Source of the DNA: Crocinitomicaceae bacterium
Lineage (GTDB): Bacteria; Bacteroidota; Bacteroidia; Flavobacteriales_D; Crocinitomicaceae
NCBI GenBank assembly: GCA_016709005.1
Contig: JADJEU010000002.1
Coordinates: 372,001-436,000, forward strand
Reading direction: 5' to 3'
DNA: 64,000 nt
A program made the position numbers and the translations under genes. Shown here one piece after another: positions 46,149 through 54,297 of the stretch. How positions within the stretch are numbered: the first letter of the stretch is position 1; every line of letters starts with the position of its first letter. The notes beneath the pieces are model-generated. The model searched no databases. It was not told the origin of the DNA and saw only the letters and a list, made by a program, of their open reading frames with translations.

Positions 46149-49100
46149 TTAGTGGTGAGCTTCAGTATTCGATTCTTCACCGTGTGCTTCTTCTGCATGT
46201 TCTTCACCATGACCAGAATCGTGTGCTGTCTGAATTGCTTCCAAAGCATCATTATCATCGTTACGAACTTTTACCTTATACCAAATGTTTGGTTTTGTTC
46301 CAACTTCTTCCAAAGCCTGATAAGCGCGATCTTCTTGTGAACTTTTGCGAACCAGAGATTCAACATCATTCCAGTCACCTACAGTAATTGCATTTGTAGG
46401 ACAAACATCCGAACATGCAGTTGTAACGTCTCCGTCAACCAGTTTGCGATCTTCTTTTTTCGCAACCAATTTACCAGCTTGAATTTTCTGAACGCAGAAT
46501 GAACATTTTTCCATTACACCGCGGGTTCTAACAACTACATCCGGGTTAAGCACCATACGCCCAAGATCATCTTGTGCAGGATTTACTTCAACAAACTTAC
46601 GGTAGCTTGGATAGTTGAACCAGTTAAAGCGACGCACTTTATAAGGGCAGTTATTTGCACAATAACGTGTACCGATACAACGGTTATATGACATTTGGTT
46701 CAAACCTTCATTCGAGTGTGTAGTTGCTGCAACCGGACAAACCGTTTCGCACGGAGCGTGATTACAGTGGTGACACATCATTGGCATGTGAACTACTTTT
46801 GGATTCTCTGAAGGAACCTCAAGTGCAGCAAATCCGCCTGCGTCAAATTTTGCTTCATCACGAGTACCTACAGCAGGCTCTACGTCAGAAGCATAATAGC
46901 GATCTAAACGCAACCAGTGCATGTCACGACCACGACGGATCTCATCTTTACCAACAACCGGAACGTTATTTTCAGATTGACAAGCAATCAAACAAGATCC
47001 ACAACCAATACAAGAACTGAGGTCGATTGTCATTGCCCAGCGATGACCTACATTCTCAACCGGATGTTCATCCCAAAGATTGTATTCGCTGATGTGATTT
47101 TCATCGTGATTCCAACCAGAGTGCAACATGTGAACATGATTGTACGCCTCTTTCGGTTGGTTTTTATAAATATCTAATGTTGTTTCTTTCACAATTGAGT
47201 TACGCGCCATTACTGTGCTGTGCGTTTGAGAGCAAGCCAAATAATAATTTTCACCCGTTTTTGTAATCGAATCTGCGTTTAATTCAAGAATTCCGTTGGC
47301 AGCAATTTTGAAGGCGTTTGCACCAATTGACTTACGTCCACCATTTGAACCTGACTCATGTTTTCCAAAGAAATCTGTGTGGAAAGATGAACGACCAATT
47401 TTCTCACCACCTTCACCACGTCCATATCCAAGAGCAATACCAATTGTTTTTGGTGTTTGACCTGGTTGTGGATAAACGGGTAAAAGCAATTCTTTTTCTC
47501 CAACTTTCACAGATACCATTCCGCTAGGACTCTCTTGACCAACTTCAGTGCTCAGGCCTAATGCTTTCATATCTCCAAGAGACATGGTTACATAATTATC
47601 CCAGCTTACTTTCGAGATTGGATCAGGCATCTCTTGCAACCAAGGATTTCCAGATTGTGTTCCAATACCTAAAGATGCTTTTTGATACAGTGAAATTTCC
47701 CATTCACCACCAGCAACAGAAGCGATATCTTTTCCTGCATTTGCAAGATTACCAGCAAATGCCGGTGTTGGCTGAGGAGTTACCGCCATGCTACTACAGC
47801 TATTGTGAACGCATTCATTCCAGTAGCTGAAGAAATCAAGATGTTTTGTTTGAGTAGGGAAACCATATTGTTGCCAAGTACTCTTAATCTTATCGTGGAA
47901 GTTTGTACTGTCCGGTCCAACATGATTAGCCATTCCTGCCCAAACCATTAAAGACTCCATTGCACTTCTGGTATCATTTAGCGGACGAATAGTCGGTTGC
48001 GCTAAAGAATAATGATTCATTTTTGGATTGAAATCATACCACGATTCCAAAGCATGATGATCAGGACAAATGTATTGACAAGCCGTAGCTGTTTCGTCAG
48101 CATAACGTGCCATCGACACTGTTAAATCAACATTAGCCAAAGCAGCTTTGAATGCATCTCCACTAGCATGTGAATAAGCAGGATTAGTATCCCACATGAT
48201 CAGCGCGCCAATTTTTTTCTCATTCATTTCCTTCAAAAGACGTGTCATTTTGTCGTCTTCAGAAACAAATAAATTAATTGGATTATTCAGGTCTATTGTA
48301 AGCGCATAATTACTTAATGCGTTATTGATCGAGTTAACAACAACTTGATGTGATTTGCGATTAGAGCCACAAACAACCAAAGATGTTCCTTTATTCTTTT
48401 TCAATAATTCAGCAGCCATTTTCAATTTAGCCTGTACATCTTCAGAAAGCGAAGCTGTATCAACACCATTGACGCCTGTTCCAGAAACTTCTTTGTGCAA
48501 GAATGCCAATACTTTCCCATACTCTGAAGGCTTAACCATTCCGCGTACGTCCGCATTTGAACCAGTGATAGACATATTTGCCTCAAACTGGAAGTGTTTC
48601 GACATTTGTTCAGCATCCGGATTTCTTCCAACCTGATACTGTCCCATAAATTGAGTAGGAAGTAACCAAGAGTTCAAGAAATCGGCACCAACAGAAACAA
48701 TCACTTTTGCTTTCGAGAAATCATAATCAGGAATAATTCTTTTTCCGAATGATTCAAGATTAGCTTCACGTATTCCGTTATAAGAAACAGCATCATATTG
48801 GATGTGTTCTACTTTATCATTTGATGCAACGTCACCAGCAACAATTGCCTCAGCACCCTCAGCCGGAGCAGCATTACCTTCAGCCGGAGCAACACCCATA
48901 ACAGGAGCAGCACCACCGAATTTAGCCATGAACTGTCCAATAATATCCTGACCAGTTGGGCTAATTACCGTACTCGAAAGTAGAACAATTTTTTTTCCTT
49001 TTGATTGTGCAGCATTCAAACCTTTAATAACTTCTGAATCCACACCATTCCAGTCTGCAAGTGCACCTGTCATTTGTGGCCCTTTCAATCTTTCACCATC

Positions 49101-49532
49101 GTATAACGAAAGAACAGAAGCTGCAATTTGAGGATTAATCGCACCATTTGTAAAACCATGATCACGGTTTCCTTTAATATGAATTGGACGACCCTCGCGC
49201 GTTTTTACTAAAACACTTGCGTATGAATATCCATCATAATAAGAAGATGCGTACCAATTAGCTACACCTGGAGTTACATCTTCAGGCTTCACAACATAAG
49301 GCACTGCTTTCACAACAGGTGCCTCACAAGCCGCTAAAGTAGCTGCTGCAACACTAAACCCGAGGAATTTAAGGAAATCGCGACGACCGGTTGATGATTC
49401 TTTCAAAGTATCATCAGCCAGGAACTGATCAACGGTTAATTCTTGTGCGAATTCTTTCTCTGCTCTTTCCACAAAAGCTGGAGTAGCATTTAATTCGTCA
49501 AGACCTTTCCAATATTTTTTCGTTGTTCCCAT
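46149..49532 (-). CDS. actB: Alternative Complex III subunit ActB (molybdopterin-like plus four Fe-S cluster domain, Tat lipoprotein)
   Basis: ActB is the large periplasmic subunit of Alternative Complex III. The 1127 residues start with a twin-arginine signal (R50-R51 in STGRRDFLKFLG) ending in a lipobox with C69. The central part resembles a molybdopterin oxidoreductase that in this family no longer carries the cofactor. From about 835 a ferredoxin-like domain has Cys sets for four clusters: CIGCGSCLIAC, CHHCNHAPCETVC, CIGTRYCANNC and CSFC...CSDVC. An Ala/Pro/Glu/Gly-rich insert (VAPAEGNAAPAEGAEA, near residue 215) and a His/Glu-rich tail are local peculiarities. It is 27 bases after actA. 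Confidence 0.96.
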   Translation of the reverse strand: MGTTKKYWKGLDELNATPAFVERAEKEFAQELTVDQFLADDTLKESSTGRRDFLKFLGFSVAAATLAACEAPVVKAVPYVVKPEDVTPGVANWYASSYYDGYSYASVLVKTREGRPIHIKGNRDHGFTNGAINPQIAASVLSLYDGERLKGPQMTGALADWNGVDSEVIKGLNAAQSKGKKIVLLSSTVISPTGQDIIGQFMAKFGGAAPVMGVAPAEGNAAPAEGAEAIVAGDVASNDKVEHIQYDAVSYNGIREANLESFGKRIIPDYDFSKAKVIVSVGADFLNSWLLPTQFMGQYQVGRNPDAEQMSKHFQFEANMSITGSNADVRGMVKPSEYGKVLAFLHKEVSGTGVNGVDTASLSEDVQAKLKMAAELLKKNKGTSLVVCGSNRKSHQVVVNSINNALSNYALTIDLNNPINLFVSEDDKMTRLLKEMNEKKIGALIMWDTNPAYSHASGDAFKAALANVDLTVSMARYADETATACQYICPDHHALESWYDFNPKMNHYSLAQPTIRPLNDTRSAMESLMVWAGMANHVGPDSTNFHDKIKSTWQQYGFPTQTKHLDFFSYWNECVHNSCSSMAVTPQPTPAFAGNLANAGKDIASVAGGEWEISLYQKASLGIGTQSGNPWLQEMPDPISKVSWDNYVTMSLGDMKALGLSTEVGQESPSGMVSVKVGEKELLLPVYPQPGQTPKTIGIALGYGRGEGGEKIGRSSFHTDFFGKHESGSNGGRKSIGANAFKIAANGILELNADSITKTGENYYLACSQTHSTVMARNSIVKETTLDIYKNQPKEAYNHVHMLHSGWNHDENHISEYNLWDEHPVENVGHRWAMTIDLSSCIGCGSCLIACQSENNVPVVGKDEIRRGRDMHWLRLDRYYASDVEPAVGTRDEAKFDAGGFAALEVPSENPKVVHMPMMCHHCNHAPCETVCPVAATTHSNEGLNQMSYNRCIGTRYCANNCPYKVRRFNWFNYPSYRKFVEVNPAQDDLGRMVLNPDVVVRTRGVMEKCSFCVQKIQAGKLVAKKEDRKLVDGDVTTACSDVCPTNAITVGDWNDVESLVRKSSQEDRAYQALEEVGTKPNIWYKVKVRNDDNDALEAIQTAHDSGHGEEHAEEAHGEESNTEAHH

Positions 49533-49559
49533 ATCTATAATAAGGCTCTTAAATCAATA

Positions 49560-50048
49560 TTAATAGTGACATTTTGCGCACTCAAGACCACCCAACTCTG
49601 CAACTGTTACAACATCATCTTCAAGGTACGACTGATACGTGCGTTTGTCAGTCAATAATCTTTGGTGGATTACACCATAATACGAATCAGGATCATTTTG
49701 TGCAGCACCAGCAATGTCAATTCCAGACTCTCTGTGACACTCAATACACCATCCCATGGTTAAAGTTGGACGTGTAAACTTCACTGCATTTTCTTCCAGA
49801 CCATCATCATTTGTTCCAACTGCGTTCAAATCAGCGCTAGTCATAACACGAGCAACAGTTTCTTTACGCATGTTACCATGGCATGCCTGACAATCCAATC
49901 CACCTACAACTACGTGCTGTGAGTGATTGAAATAAACGTGATCCGGCAAGTTGTGAACTTTAACCCATTTGATTGGTTTTTCAACGCCTGAATAACTCAT
50001 TGTAGCAGGATCATAACCGGCAGCTTCATAGATTTTTGCAATCTCTGT
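49560..50048 (-). CDS. actA: Alternative Complex III subunit ActA, C-terminal fragment (three hemes), out of frame with the N-terminal part
   Basis: The frame is open from about 50054; the first ATG is at 50000. It reads TEIAKIYEAAGYDPATMSYSG, then the conserved KPIKWVKVHNLPDHVYFNHSQHVV of ActA. The last three heme motifs follow: CQACH, CIECH and CAKCH at the very end. It has no signal sequence or start of its own and continues the gene that stops at 50026. Together the two frames make one multiheme cytochrome c. In relatives (from memory) the third CxxCH is followed by roughly 20 residues before this segment, so sequence seems to be missing at the junction as well as the frame being shifted. 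Confidence 0.8.
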   Translation of the reverse strand, partial: TEIAKIYEAAGYDPATMSYSGVEKPIKWVKVHNLPDHVYFNHSQHVVVGGLDCQACHGNMRKETVARVMTSADLNAVGTNDDGLEENAVKFTRPTLTMGWCIECHRESGIDIAGAAQNDPDSYYGVIHQRLLTDKRTYQSYLEDDVVTVAELGGLECAKCHY

Positions 50049-50883
50049 CGCAGTTCATACAAACGTTTACTGAAGGAATTCCAGCGTGTTTAGATTTAGT
50101 AACTGAGCTGTGACAATATTTACAATCGATTCCTAATTTACCAGCATGCAATTCGTGTGAATAAGCAATTGGTTGTTCAGGTTTATAATTTTCATAAACA
50201 CCGATTTCCATCAAATCCCACATCCCTGCTACAAGGAGGATAATCATTAGAATGAATGAAGTCACCCCAACCATTCCTCTGTTTTCCCAAGCCCAACGGC
50301 GTGCAGATTGTCCGATAGATTCTTGTGGCAAAGCTTGCAAACCGTCTTGCTCACGTGAAATATTATTAAGTTGACCTTTGATTCCGCCAACTGAGAAAAT
50401 AACCACCACTAATAAACCACCAATGATCCACCAGAACCATGATGAAGATTCTTCTTCAGCGCCTACTGCACCTACTTCTCCACCAGCCGGTGTTGGAGCT
50501 ACAGGAGGCGTATACTCTTCAACATAAACAAATACAGCATCAATTTGCTCATCTGTCAAGTTTTGCGCAGTCATTACTGACTTGTTCCATTTACTGAACA
50601 AACTGTTTGCGTACGAATCACCCGAAGCGATTACGCCCTGTGAGTTACGAACCCATGAATAGAAATTTTCTTCAGTTGAATTATCTATCCAACGTTGACG
50701 GGCACCTTGAAGTGCTGGTCCGGTCATGTCCTTGTCCGGCTTATGGCAGGAAGCACAATTCTGTTGGAATAATTTTTCACCGTCCTGAGCGATGGCATGA
50801 TCATTGTACCCCATAGTGAGGACGAATGTTGCCACGACGAACGATTTGAAAGTCTTAGAGATGAATGAACTAGCTATTTTCAT
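50026..50883 (-). CDS. actA: Alternative Complex III subunit ActA, N-terminal fragment, ends in a broken heme motif
   Basis: The ATG at 50883 is chosen because it precedes the signal peptide (MKIASSFISKTFKSFVVATF); the ATG at 50937 falls inside the promoter. Residues about 33-130 are a cytochrome c domain with C43-ASCH. Two membrane helices follow (about 148-170 and 205-225), then the start of the multiheme region with CKYCH. The next motif reads CMNC followed by Asp instead of the heme-ligating His. The frame then ends after five more residues (DRDCKNL, stop at 50026-50028). The rest continues in another frame from about 50048. As written the operon would lack a full ActA. A sequence or assembly error is the simplest explanation, because every other gene of the operon is intact. 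Confidence 0.8.
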   Translation of the reverse strand: MKIASSFISKTFKSFVVATFVLTMGYNDHAIAQDGEKLFQQNCASCHKPDKDMTGPALQGARQRWIDNSTEENFYSWVRNSQGVIASGDSYANSLFSKWNKSVMTAQNLTDEQIDAVFVYVEEYTPPVAPTPAGGEVGAVGAEEESSSWFWWIIGGLLVVVIFSVGGIKGQLNNISREQDGLQALPQESIGQSARRWAWENRGMVGVTSFILMIILLVAGMWDLMEIGVYENYKPEQPIAYSHELHAGKLGIDCKYCHSSVTKSKHAGIPSVNVCMNCDRDCKNL

Positions 50884-50934
50884 TTGCAAAATTTTAGGCT
50901 TTTTGCTGTTGTATACACGATGATTAATCACAGG

Positions 50935-50963
50935 CAAAATTATAAGAATGTCCTTTCAGCAAA
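50935..50963 (-). promoter_or_regulatory. promoter of the actABCDEF-ctaCD operon
   Basis: The minus strand reads TTTG (50963-50960), 17 bases, then TAATTTTG (50942-50935), matching the -33/-7 pattern. The ATG at 50883 follows 51 bases later. Confidence 0.55.
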
Positions 50964-51098
50964 CCTAATCTGGGCACTTTTTACATGGACTTATTCTAAT
51001 TTAAAACGATTCTAAATAAACAAATAATCACAAACTCTTCGATAATAATCACTTGACGCCGCTTTATGATAAATCTTAAATCGATTTTAAATAAGAAA

Positions 51099-51131
51099 TT
51101 TGGACCGCCAAAATCGAATTTCATACCTTTG
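51099..51131 (+). promoter_or_regulatory. promoter of the SPOR-domain gene
   Basis: TTTG at 51099-51102, 21 bases, then TACCTTTG at 51124-51131; the start codon follows 20 bases later at 51152. This is the best combined -33/-7 match in the window. Confidence 0.6.
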
Positions 51132-51151
51132 TTCAAAATCAATTCTGAAAC

Positions 51152-51640
51152 ATGAAAATTCTTCCTTTTTTCTTCCTCATTTTTTCATTTGGAAACTTTT
51201 CAATTTCGCAAGACACCAGCCTTGGATTTCCGACAACACAAGATACACTTCCACAAGTGGCAAATAAATTAAATTTTGCTGCCAAGCCAGGAACCGTTGT
51301 AGTGCATAAAGATGAGCGAATTACAAAAATTGAGGAATTTGTACGCTACGGTGAGGAGTCTATCGAGGGAGTAAAAATAGACGGATTCCGAGTATTGATT
51401 TTCTTTGACATGAACAAGACAGTGGCTGAGCAACAAAAGGCCTACTTTATTACAATGTACCCTGAGCATAAAGCATATGTAGATTATATGGCACCAAATT
51501 ACCGGGTGCGTGTTGGGAATTTCAGAACTGAACTGGAAGCAGAACGCTTAAAAGTAGAATTGATCGGATCATTTCCAACAGCCATTGTGGTAGCTGATAA
51601 AATTCAACTTCCAGATTTGAATCAGACAACTGCGAATTAG
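51152..51640 (+). CDS. exported SPOR-domain protein (162 aa)
   Basis: The protein has a signal peptide (KILPFFFLIFSFGNFSISQ), a spacer, and a C-terminal SPOR domain of about 75 residues ending YRVRVGNFRTELEAERLKVELIGSF...VVADKI (about 115-155). SPOR domains bind glycan strands lacking stem peptides, usually at the division septum. With no membrane helix beyond the signal, this one should be periplasmic. It is convergent with the sulfatase gene, the two ends overlapping by a few bases. Which partner enzyme it assists is unknown. Confidence 0.85.
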   Translation: MKILPFFFLIFSFGNFSISQDTSLGFPTTQDTLPQVANKLNFAAKPGTVVVHKDERITKIEEFVRYGEESIEGVKIDGFRVLIFFDMNKTVAEQQKAYFITMYPEHKAYVDYMAPNYRVRVGNFRTELEAERLKVELIGSFPTAIVVADKIQLPDLNQTTAN

Positions 51641-53052
51641 AATTCTCTTAATTCAATTTCAAGATCATCTACAAAAAACTGTCCGGCAGAATTGTCGAAA
51701 AGATAAACGTCAATATTTTGTTTTGAATTCATATGAACTGACTTGTCGAACCAGAATCCGAATTCAAAAAAATACCAGCCTTCTTTGTCACTCTTTACAA
51801 AATCAGGATTTGACTCATTCAGTAAAAATGTTTTTGTGAGGATTTCATTTTCAAGTTCATCTGTTATTTCTTTCTGTGATATCACTAAAGACGGGAAACT
51901 GCCTCCCTTCGATTTAATCGCGAATCTCAATTTCAATCTTACCCGACCAAAACAATCCAATGAAAGATCTTTGATTAAATTAAGATATTGTTGTTCACTA
52001 TTGGTAAGTGCTTTTTTACCCGAGAATGCGTCACTATTGCTTATCAAATTGCCAGCATACACCGATTCGTAATCAGCAACTAATTCAAAATCGCTTTTGC
52101 TTTTTAAGATATAGTTGATGTCGCTGTATTTTACAAAAATCGAATCAGGAATCCATTTGTTCTGTTGACAAACGTATTGGCTGATCAACCGATAATTCAA
52201 AATTCTATCTTTCAAATGATTTAATATCTCTAAGTCATCAATCTGATCAATTTTCAAATTATCCCTGATTTTATAAACTACATCTTCCATCAGTAAATAA
52301 TCTCTCCAAACAAAAGCATTCATACGACGGTCAGCATACATTAATATATGATTGCAATGAAGCGCTTCAAATTTTTCACTTGTCTTTAAATTATCCGATT
52401 GGCTAATTGGAAATCGGGGTAGTTTCAATCCAAAATTTTCTAAAAGCAGACCTTGAATTGCAGATGGAATATCTTTATGACATGCCATGCTTTTAATTCG
52501 TTTTGGTTGAATGAGCATGGGTGAATAAATCAATAAGGGAACGTGAAATTTCTCAAGCCTTGTATCATTCCCCAAAAATTTAATGGAGTGATCACCACAA
52601 ATTACGAATATCGTATTTTCAAAATCTTGTCGTGATTGATATTGCCGGATAAATTGTTTCAATGCAAAGTCCATATACATCAACGCGGCAAAAGTTTCTA
52701 TTTCCTGCAGATATTCTGACTTGTTTGAAGGACGTAATTCATCAATTCGCTTTTTTGCACTCTGGATAAAAAAATCTTTATTGGAATAATTAAATGGCTC
52801 ATGAAATGATGTTGTAAGATACACGCTGCAGTATGGCTGATCTGATTGAAAATTAGTGTCTATTATATCTAAAGATTGTTTAAAAACATCCTTGTCTTCT
52901 GCTCCCCAATTGAATTGTTTTTTGTTACCCAGATTATCCTCAATTTCTGTTTTGTTCTGATTCAATTTGAAATCAGTTTTACTTTTGATCAAATCAAATT
53001 TCTCCGTCATCAAAAATTCATCCATGTGATCAAATTCTTTTATGGCGCCACA
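51637..53052 (-). CDS. LTA-synthase-like sulfatase, C-terminal fragment
   Basis: This is the last two-thirds of the catalytic domain plus a C-terminal extension of an alkaline-phosphatase-superfamily membrane enzyme. The fragment frame is open from about 53052 (CGAIKEFDHMDEFL, the usual FDNMD-type motif). It includes SVYLTTSFHEPF and the metal-binding CGDHSIKFLG (near 175 of the fragment). After residue about 300 it has a beta-rich tail, possibly a carbohydrate-binding-like domain (GWYFFEFGFWFDKS, QFFVDDLEIELREF). It is out of frame with the fragment ending at 53040: adding one T to the seven-T run at 53052-53058 would join them (AFF-CGAIKEFDHMDEFL). As written it has no membrane part. Confidence 0.75.
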   Translation of the reverse strand, partial: CGAIKEFDHMDEFLMTEKFDLIKSKTDFKLNQNKTEIEDNLGNKKQFNWGAEDKDVFKQSLDIIDTNFQSDQPYCSVYLTTSFHEPFNYSNKDFFIQSAKKRIDELRPSNKSEYLQEIETFAALMYMDFALKQFIRQYQSRQDFENTIFVICGDHSIKFLGNDTRLEKFHVPLLIYSPMLIQPKRIKSMACHKDIPSAIQGLLLENFGLKLPRFPISQSDNLKTSEKFEALHCNHILMYADRRMNAFVWRDYLLMEDVVYKIRDNLKIDQIDDLEILNHLKDRILNYRLISQYVCQQNKWIPDSIFVKYSDINYILKSKSDFELVADYESVYAGNLISNSDAFSGKKALTNSEQQYLNLIKDLSLDCFGRVRLKLRFAIKSKGGSFPSLVISQKEITDELENEILTKTFLLNESNPDFVKSDKEGWYFFEFGFWFDKSVHMNSKQNIDVYLFDNSAGQFFVDDLEIELREF

Positions 53053-53885
53053 AAAAAAGCTGTCTGATAGCCATTATTTTCCTTGAGTAGTTGAGGCAAT
53101 GAAAAATGATTTGGCATATCATATCTCAGATTCATAAAACCAGTTTCGCCTTCTGGCAATCCTCCCAAAATATTTGGTAATGCACCAAACGTCCGCTCAG
53201 CATTGGCCATACAATTTGACCAATACAATGAATGATCAGCCAACGAATCCAGAAAGGGTGTAAAACTTCCAAGCCGGGCTTCATCACCAGAAAATTGTTT
53301 TCCGAGTGATTCACAAATCACGAATACAATATTTGGCGCAGAATCTCTCTTTGGAAAAAAAGGACCCAATGGATTTCTAACTTGAGTTTCAGAGAAAAAC
53401 GGATAGTCATAATTCTCCATCTTGTTAATCTCATTTAACGCATAATATTTTTTTAACTCAACCTCTTCGTTCAGATTTTCGAATTGATTTTTTTCCGTTC
53501 GATAAATTAAATAACTCTCCATATAAGATAACACTTTATTACGGGCACTCTGATAGTTTAACTCATTATCAAAATGCGCTGCTTTAACCTGAACAAAAAC
53601 AGAAGAAATTAAAGCTCCGCAAAAAATAATTAGCGCAATTTTTTTCAAGAGCGTTCGATCCACAATTTTCATCAGGTTCCATAAGCCCATAAAAATTATC
53701 AGCCCAACCGGAATCAGGAAAAATAAGTACGTCTTTTCAAATCCATAAATGGCAGCTACTTGATTAGCCTGTTCTGCACTTACTCCATTAATGGTGTGAT
53801 ACGTAAACGGAGTCAACGACAGACTGAAATACCAATTCAGTAAAATTTCTGCAATGAAATAAAAAGTCAATAGAACAATTGCCAA
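53040..53885 (-). CDS. LTA-synthase-like sulfatase, middle fragment (membrane helices and catalytic Thr)
   Basis: The fragment starts inside a membrane helix (LAIVLLTFYFIAEILLNW) and holds the remaining helices. The start of the sulfatase domain follows: PNIVFVICESLGKQFSG with the first metal-binding Glu, then NAERTFGALPNILGGLPEG, where Thr is at the nucleophile position of LtaS-type phosphoglycerol transferases. It ends abruptly after GYQTAFFVAP because of a frameshift at the seven-T run. The true N-terminus is in the fragment at 53867. Enzymes of this family move phosphoglycerol or phosphoethanolamine from lipids onto envelope glycans; the acceptor here is unknown. Confidence 0.75.
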   Translation of the reverse strand: MAIVLLTFYFIAEILLNWYFSLSLTPFTYHTINGVSAEQANQVAAIYGFEKTYLFFLIPVGLIIFMGLWNLMKIVDRTLLKKIALIIFCGALISSVFVQVKAAHFDNELNYQSARNKVLSYMESYLIYRTEKNQFENLNEEVELKKYYALNEINKMENYDYPFFSETQVRNPLGPFFPKRDSAPNIVFVICESLGKQFSGDEARLGSFTPFLDSLADHSLYWSNCMANAERTFGALPNILGGLPEGETGFMNLRYDMPNHFSLPQLLKENNGYQTAFFVAP

Positions 53886-54175
53886 ACATCTGCATTGCGC
53901 CTTCCTATGGTCAGAAAAAAAACAAAATAAATAGGAGCAATCAGGATCAAAGTATATACGAGAAATATGAAATCTTCATAGCCCCCAGCCAATTGAGAAA
54001 TCAAAAAATTATGCGGTGCTGTTCGCTCCATCAAAAAAATAAGCGCACCCATAATTCGGATAAAAACCGAAACGACCAAAAACAAACTCAACACATTCAG
54101 ATATCCGGAAACGGATTCTGATCTGAAAATTTTACTTGCTATTTCACGAATTTTTTCCAAAATAAATCTGTTCAA
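53867..54175 (-). CDS. LTA-synthase-like sulfatase, N-terminal fragment
   Basis: The ATG at 54175 begins a cytoplasmic stretch (MNRFILEKIREIASKIF) followed by two membrane helices (about 27-48 and 70-88). The frame stops at 53867 in the middle of the third helix. Adding one T to the three-T run at 53884-53886 gives RRNADVLAIVLLTFYFIAEI, a continuous helix, and restores the reading into the middle fragment. The three fragments together would encode about 845 residues, a plausible length for such an enzyme with a C-terminal extension. Confidence 0.75.
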   Translation of the reverse strand: MNRFILEKIREIASKIFRSESVSGYLNVLSLFLVVSVFIRIMGALIFLMERTAPHNFLISQLAGGYEDFIFLVYTLILIAPIYFVFFLTIGRRNADVWQLFY

Positions 54176-54246
54176 AATCCCCGTCTCTTTTAATCATAGC
54201 GGTGATAAGACGAATGTACAAATTAATCTTCAGGGGTATGAATGCA

Positions 54247-54284
54247 AAAGGCCCGAACTGAAACCATGCTCAGTTCGGGCCTTT
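54247..54284 (-). terminator. terminator of rimP-nusA-infB
   Basis: A perfect 15-bp inverted repeat (aaaggcccgaactga / tcagttcgggccttt) with an 8-base loop lies 14 bases after the infB stop. The following T run is short (T4) on the minus strand, but the stem is the strongest in the window. It would also block read-through from the sulfatase side. Confidence 0.85.
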
Positions 54285-54297
54285 ATAAAAATCTAAA

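Noticed and set aside
49560..50000. Treating the 146-residue ORF from 50000 as an independent triheme cytochrome gene
   Set aside because: It has no signal peptide, and conserved ActA sequence continues upstream of its ATG in the same frame to about 50048.
53040..53885. Reading the three sulfatase pieces as three separate genes
   Set aside because: One breaks inside a membrane helix and one inside a conserved catalytic-domain motif; single-base corrections join them exactly.
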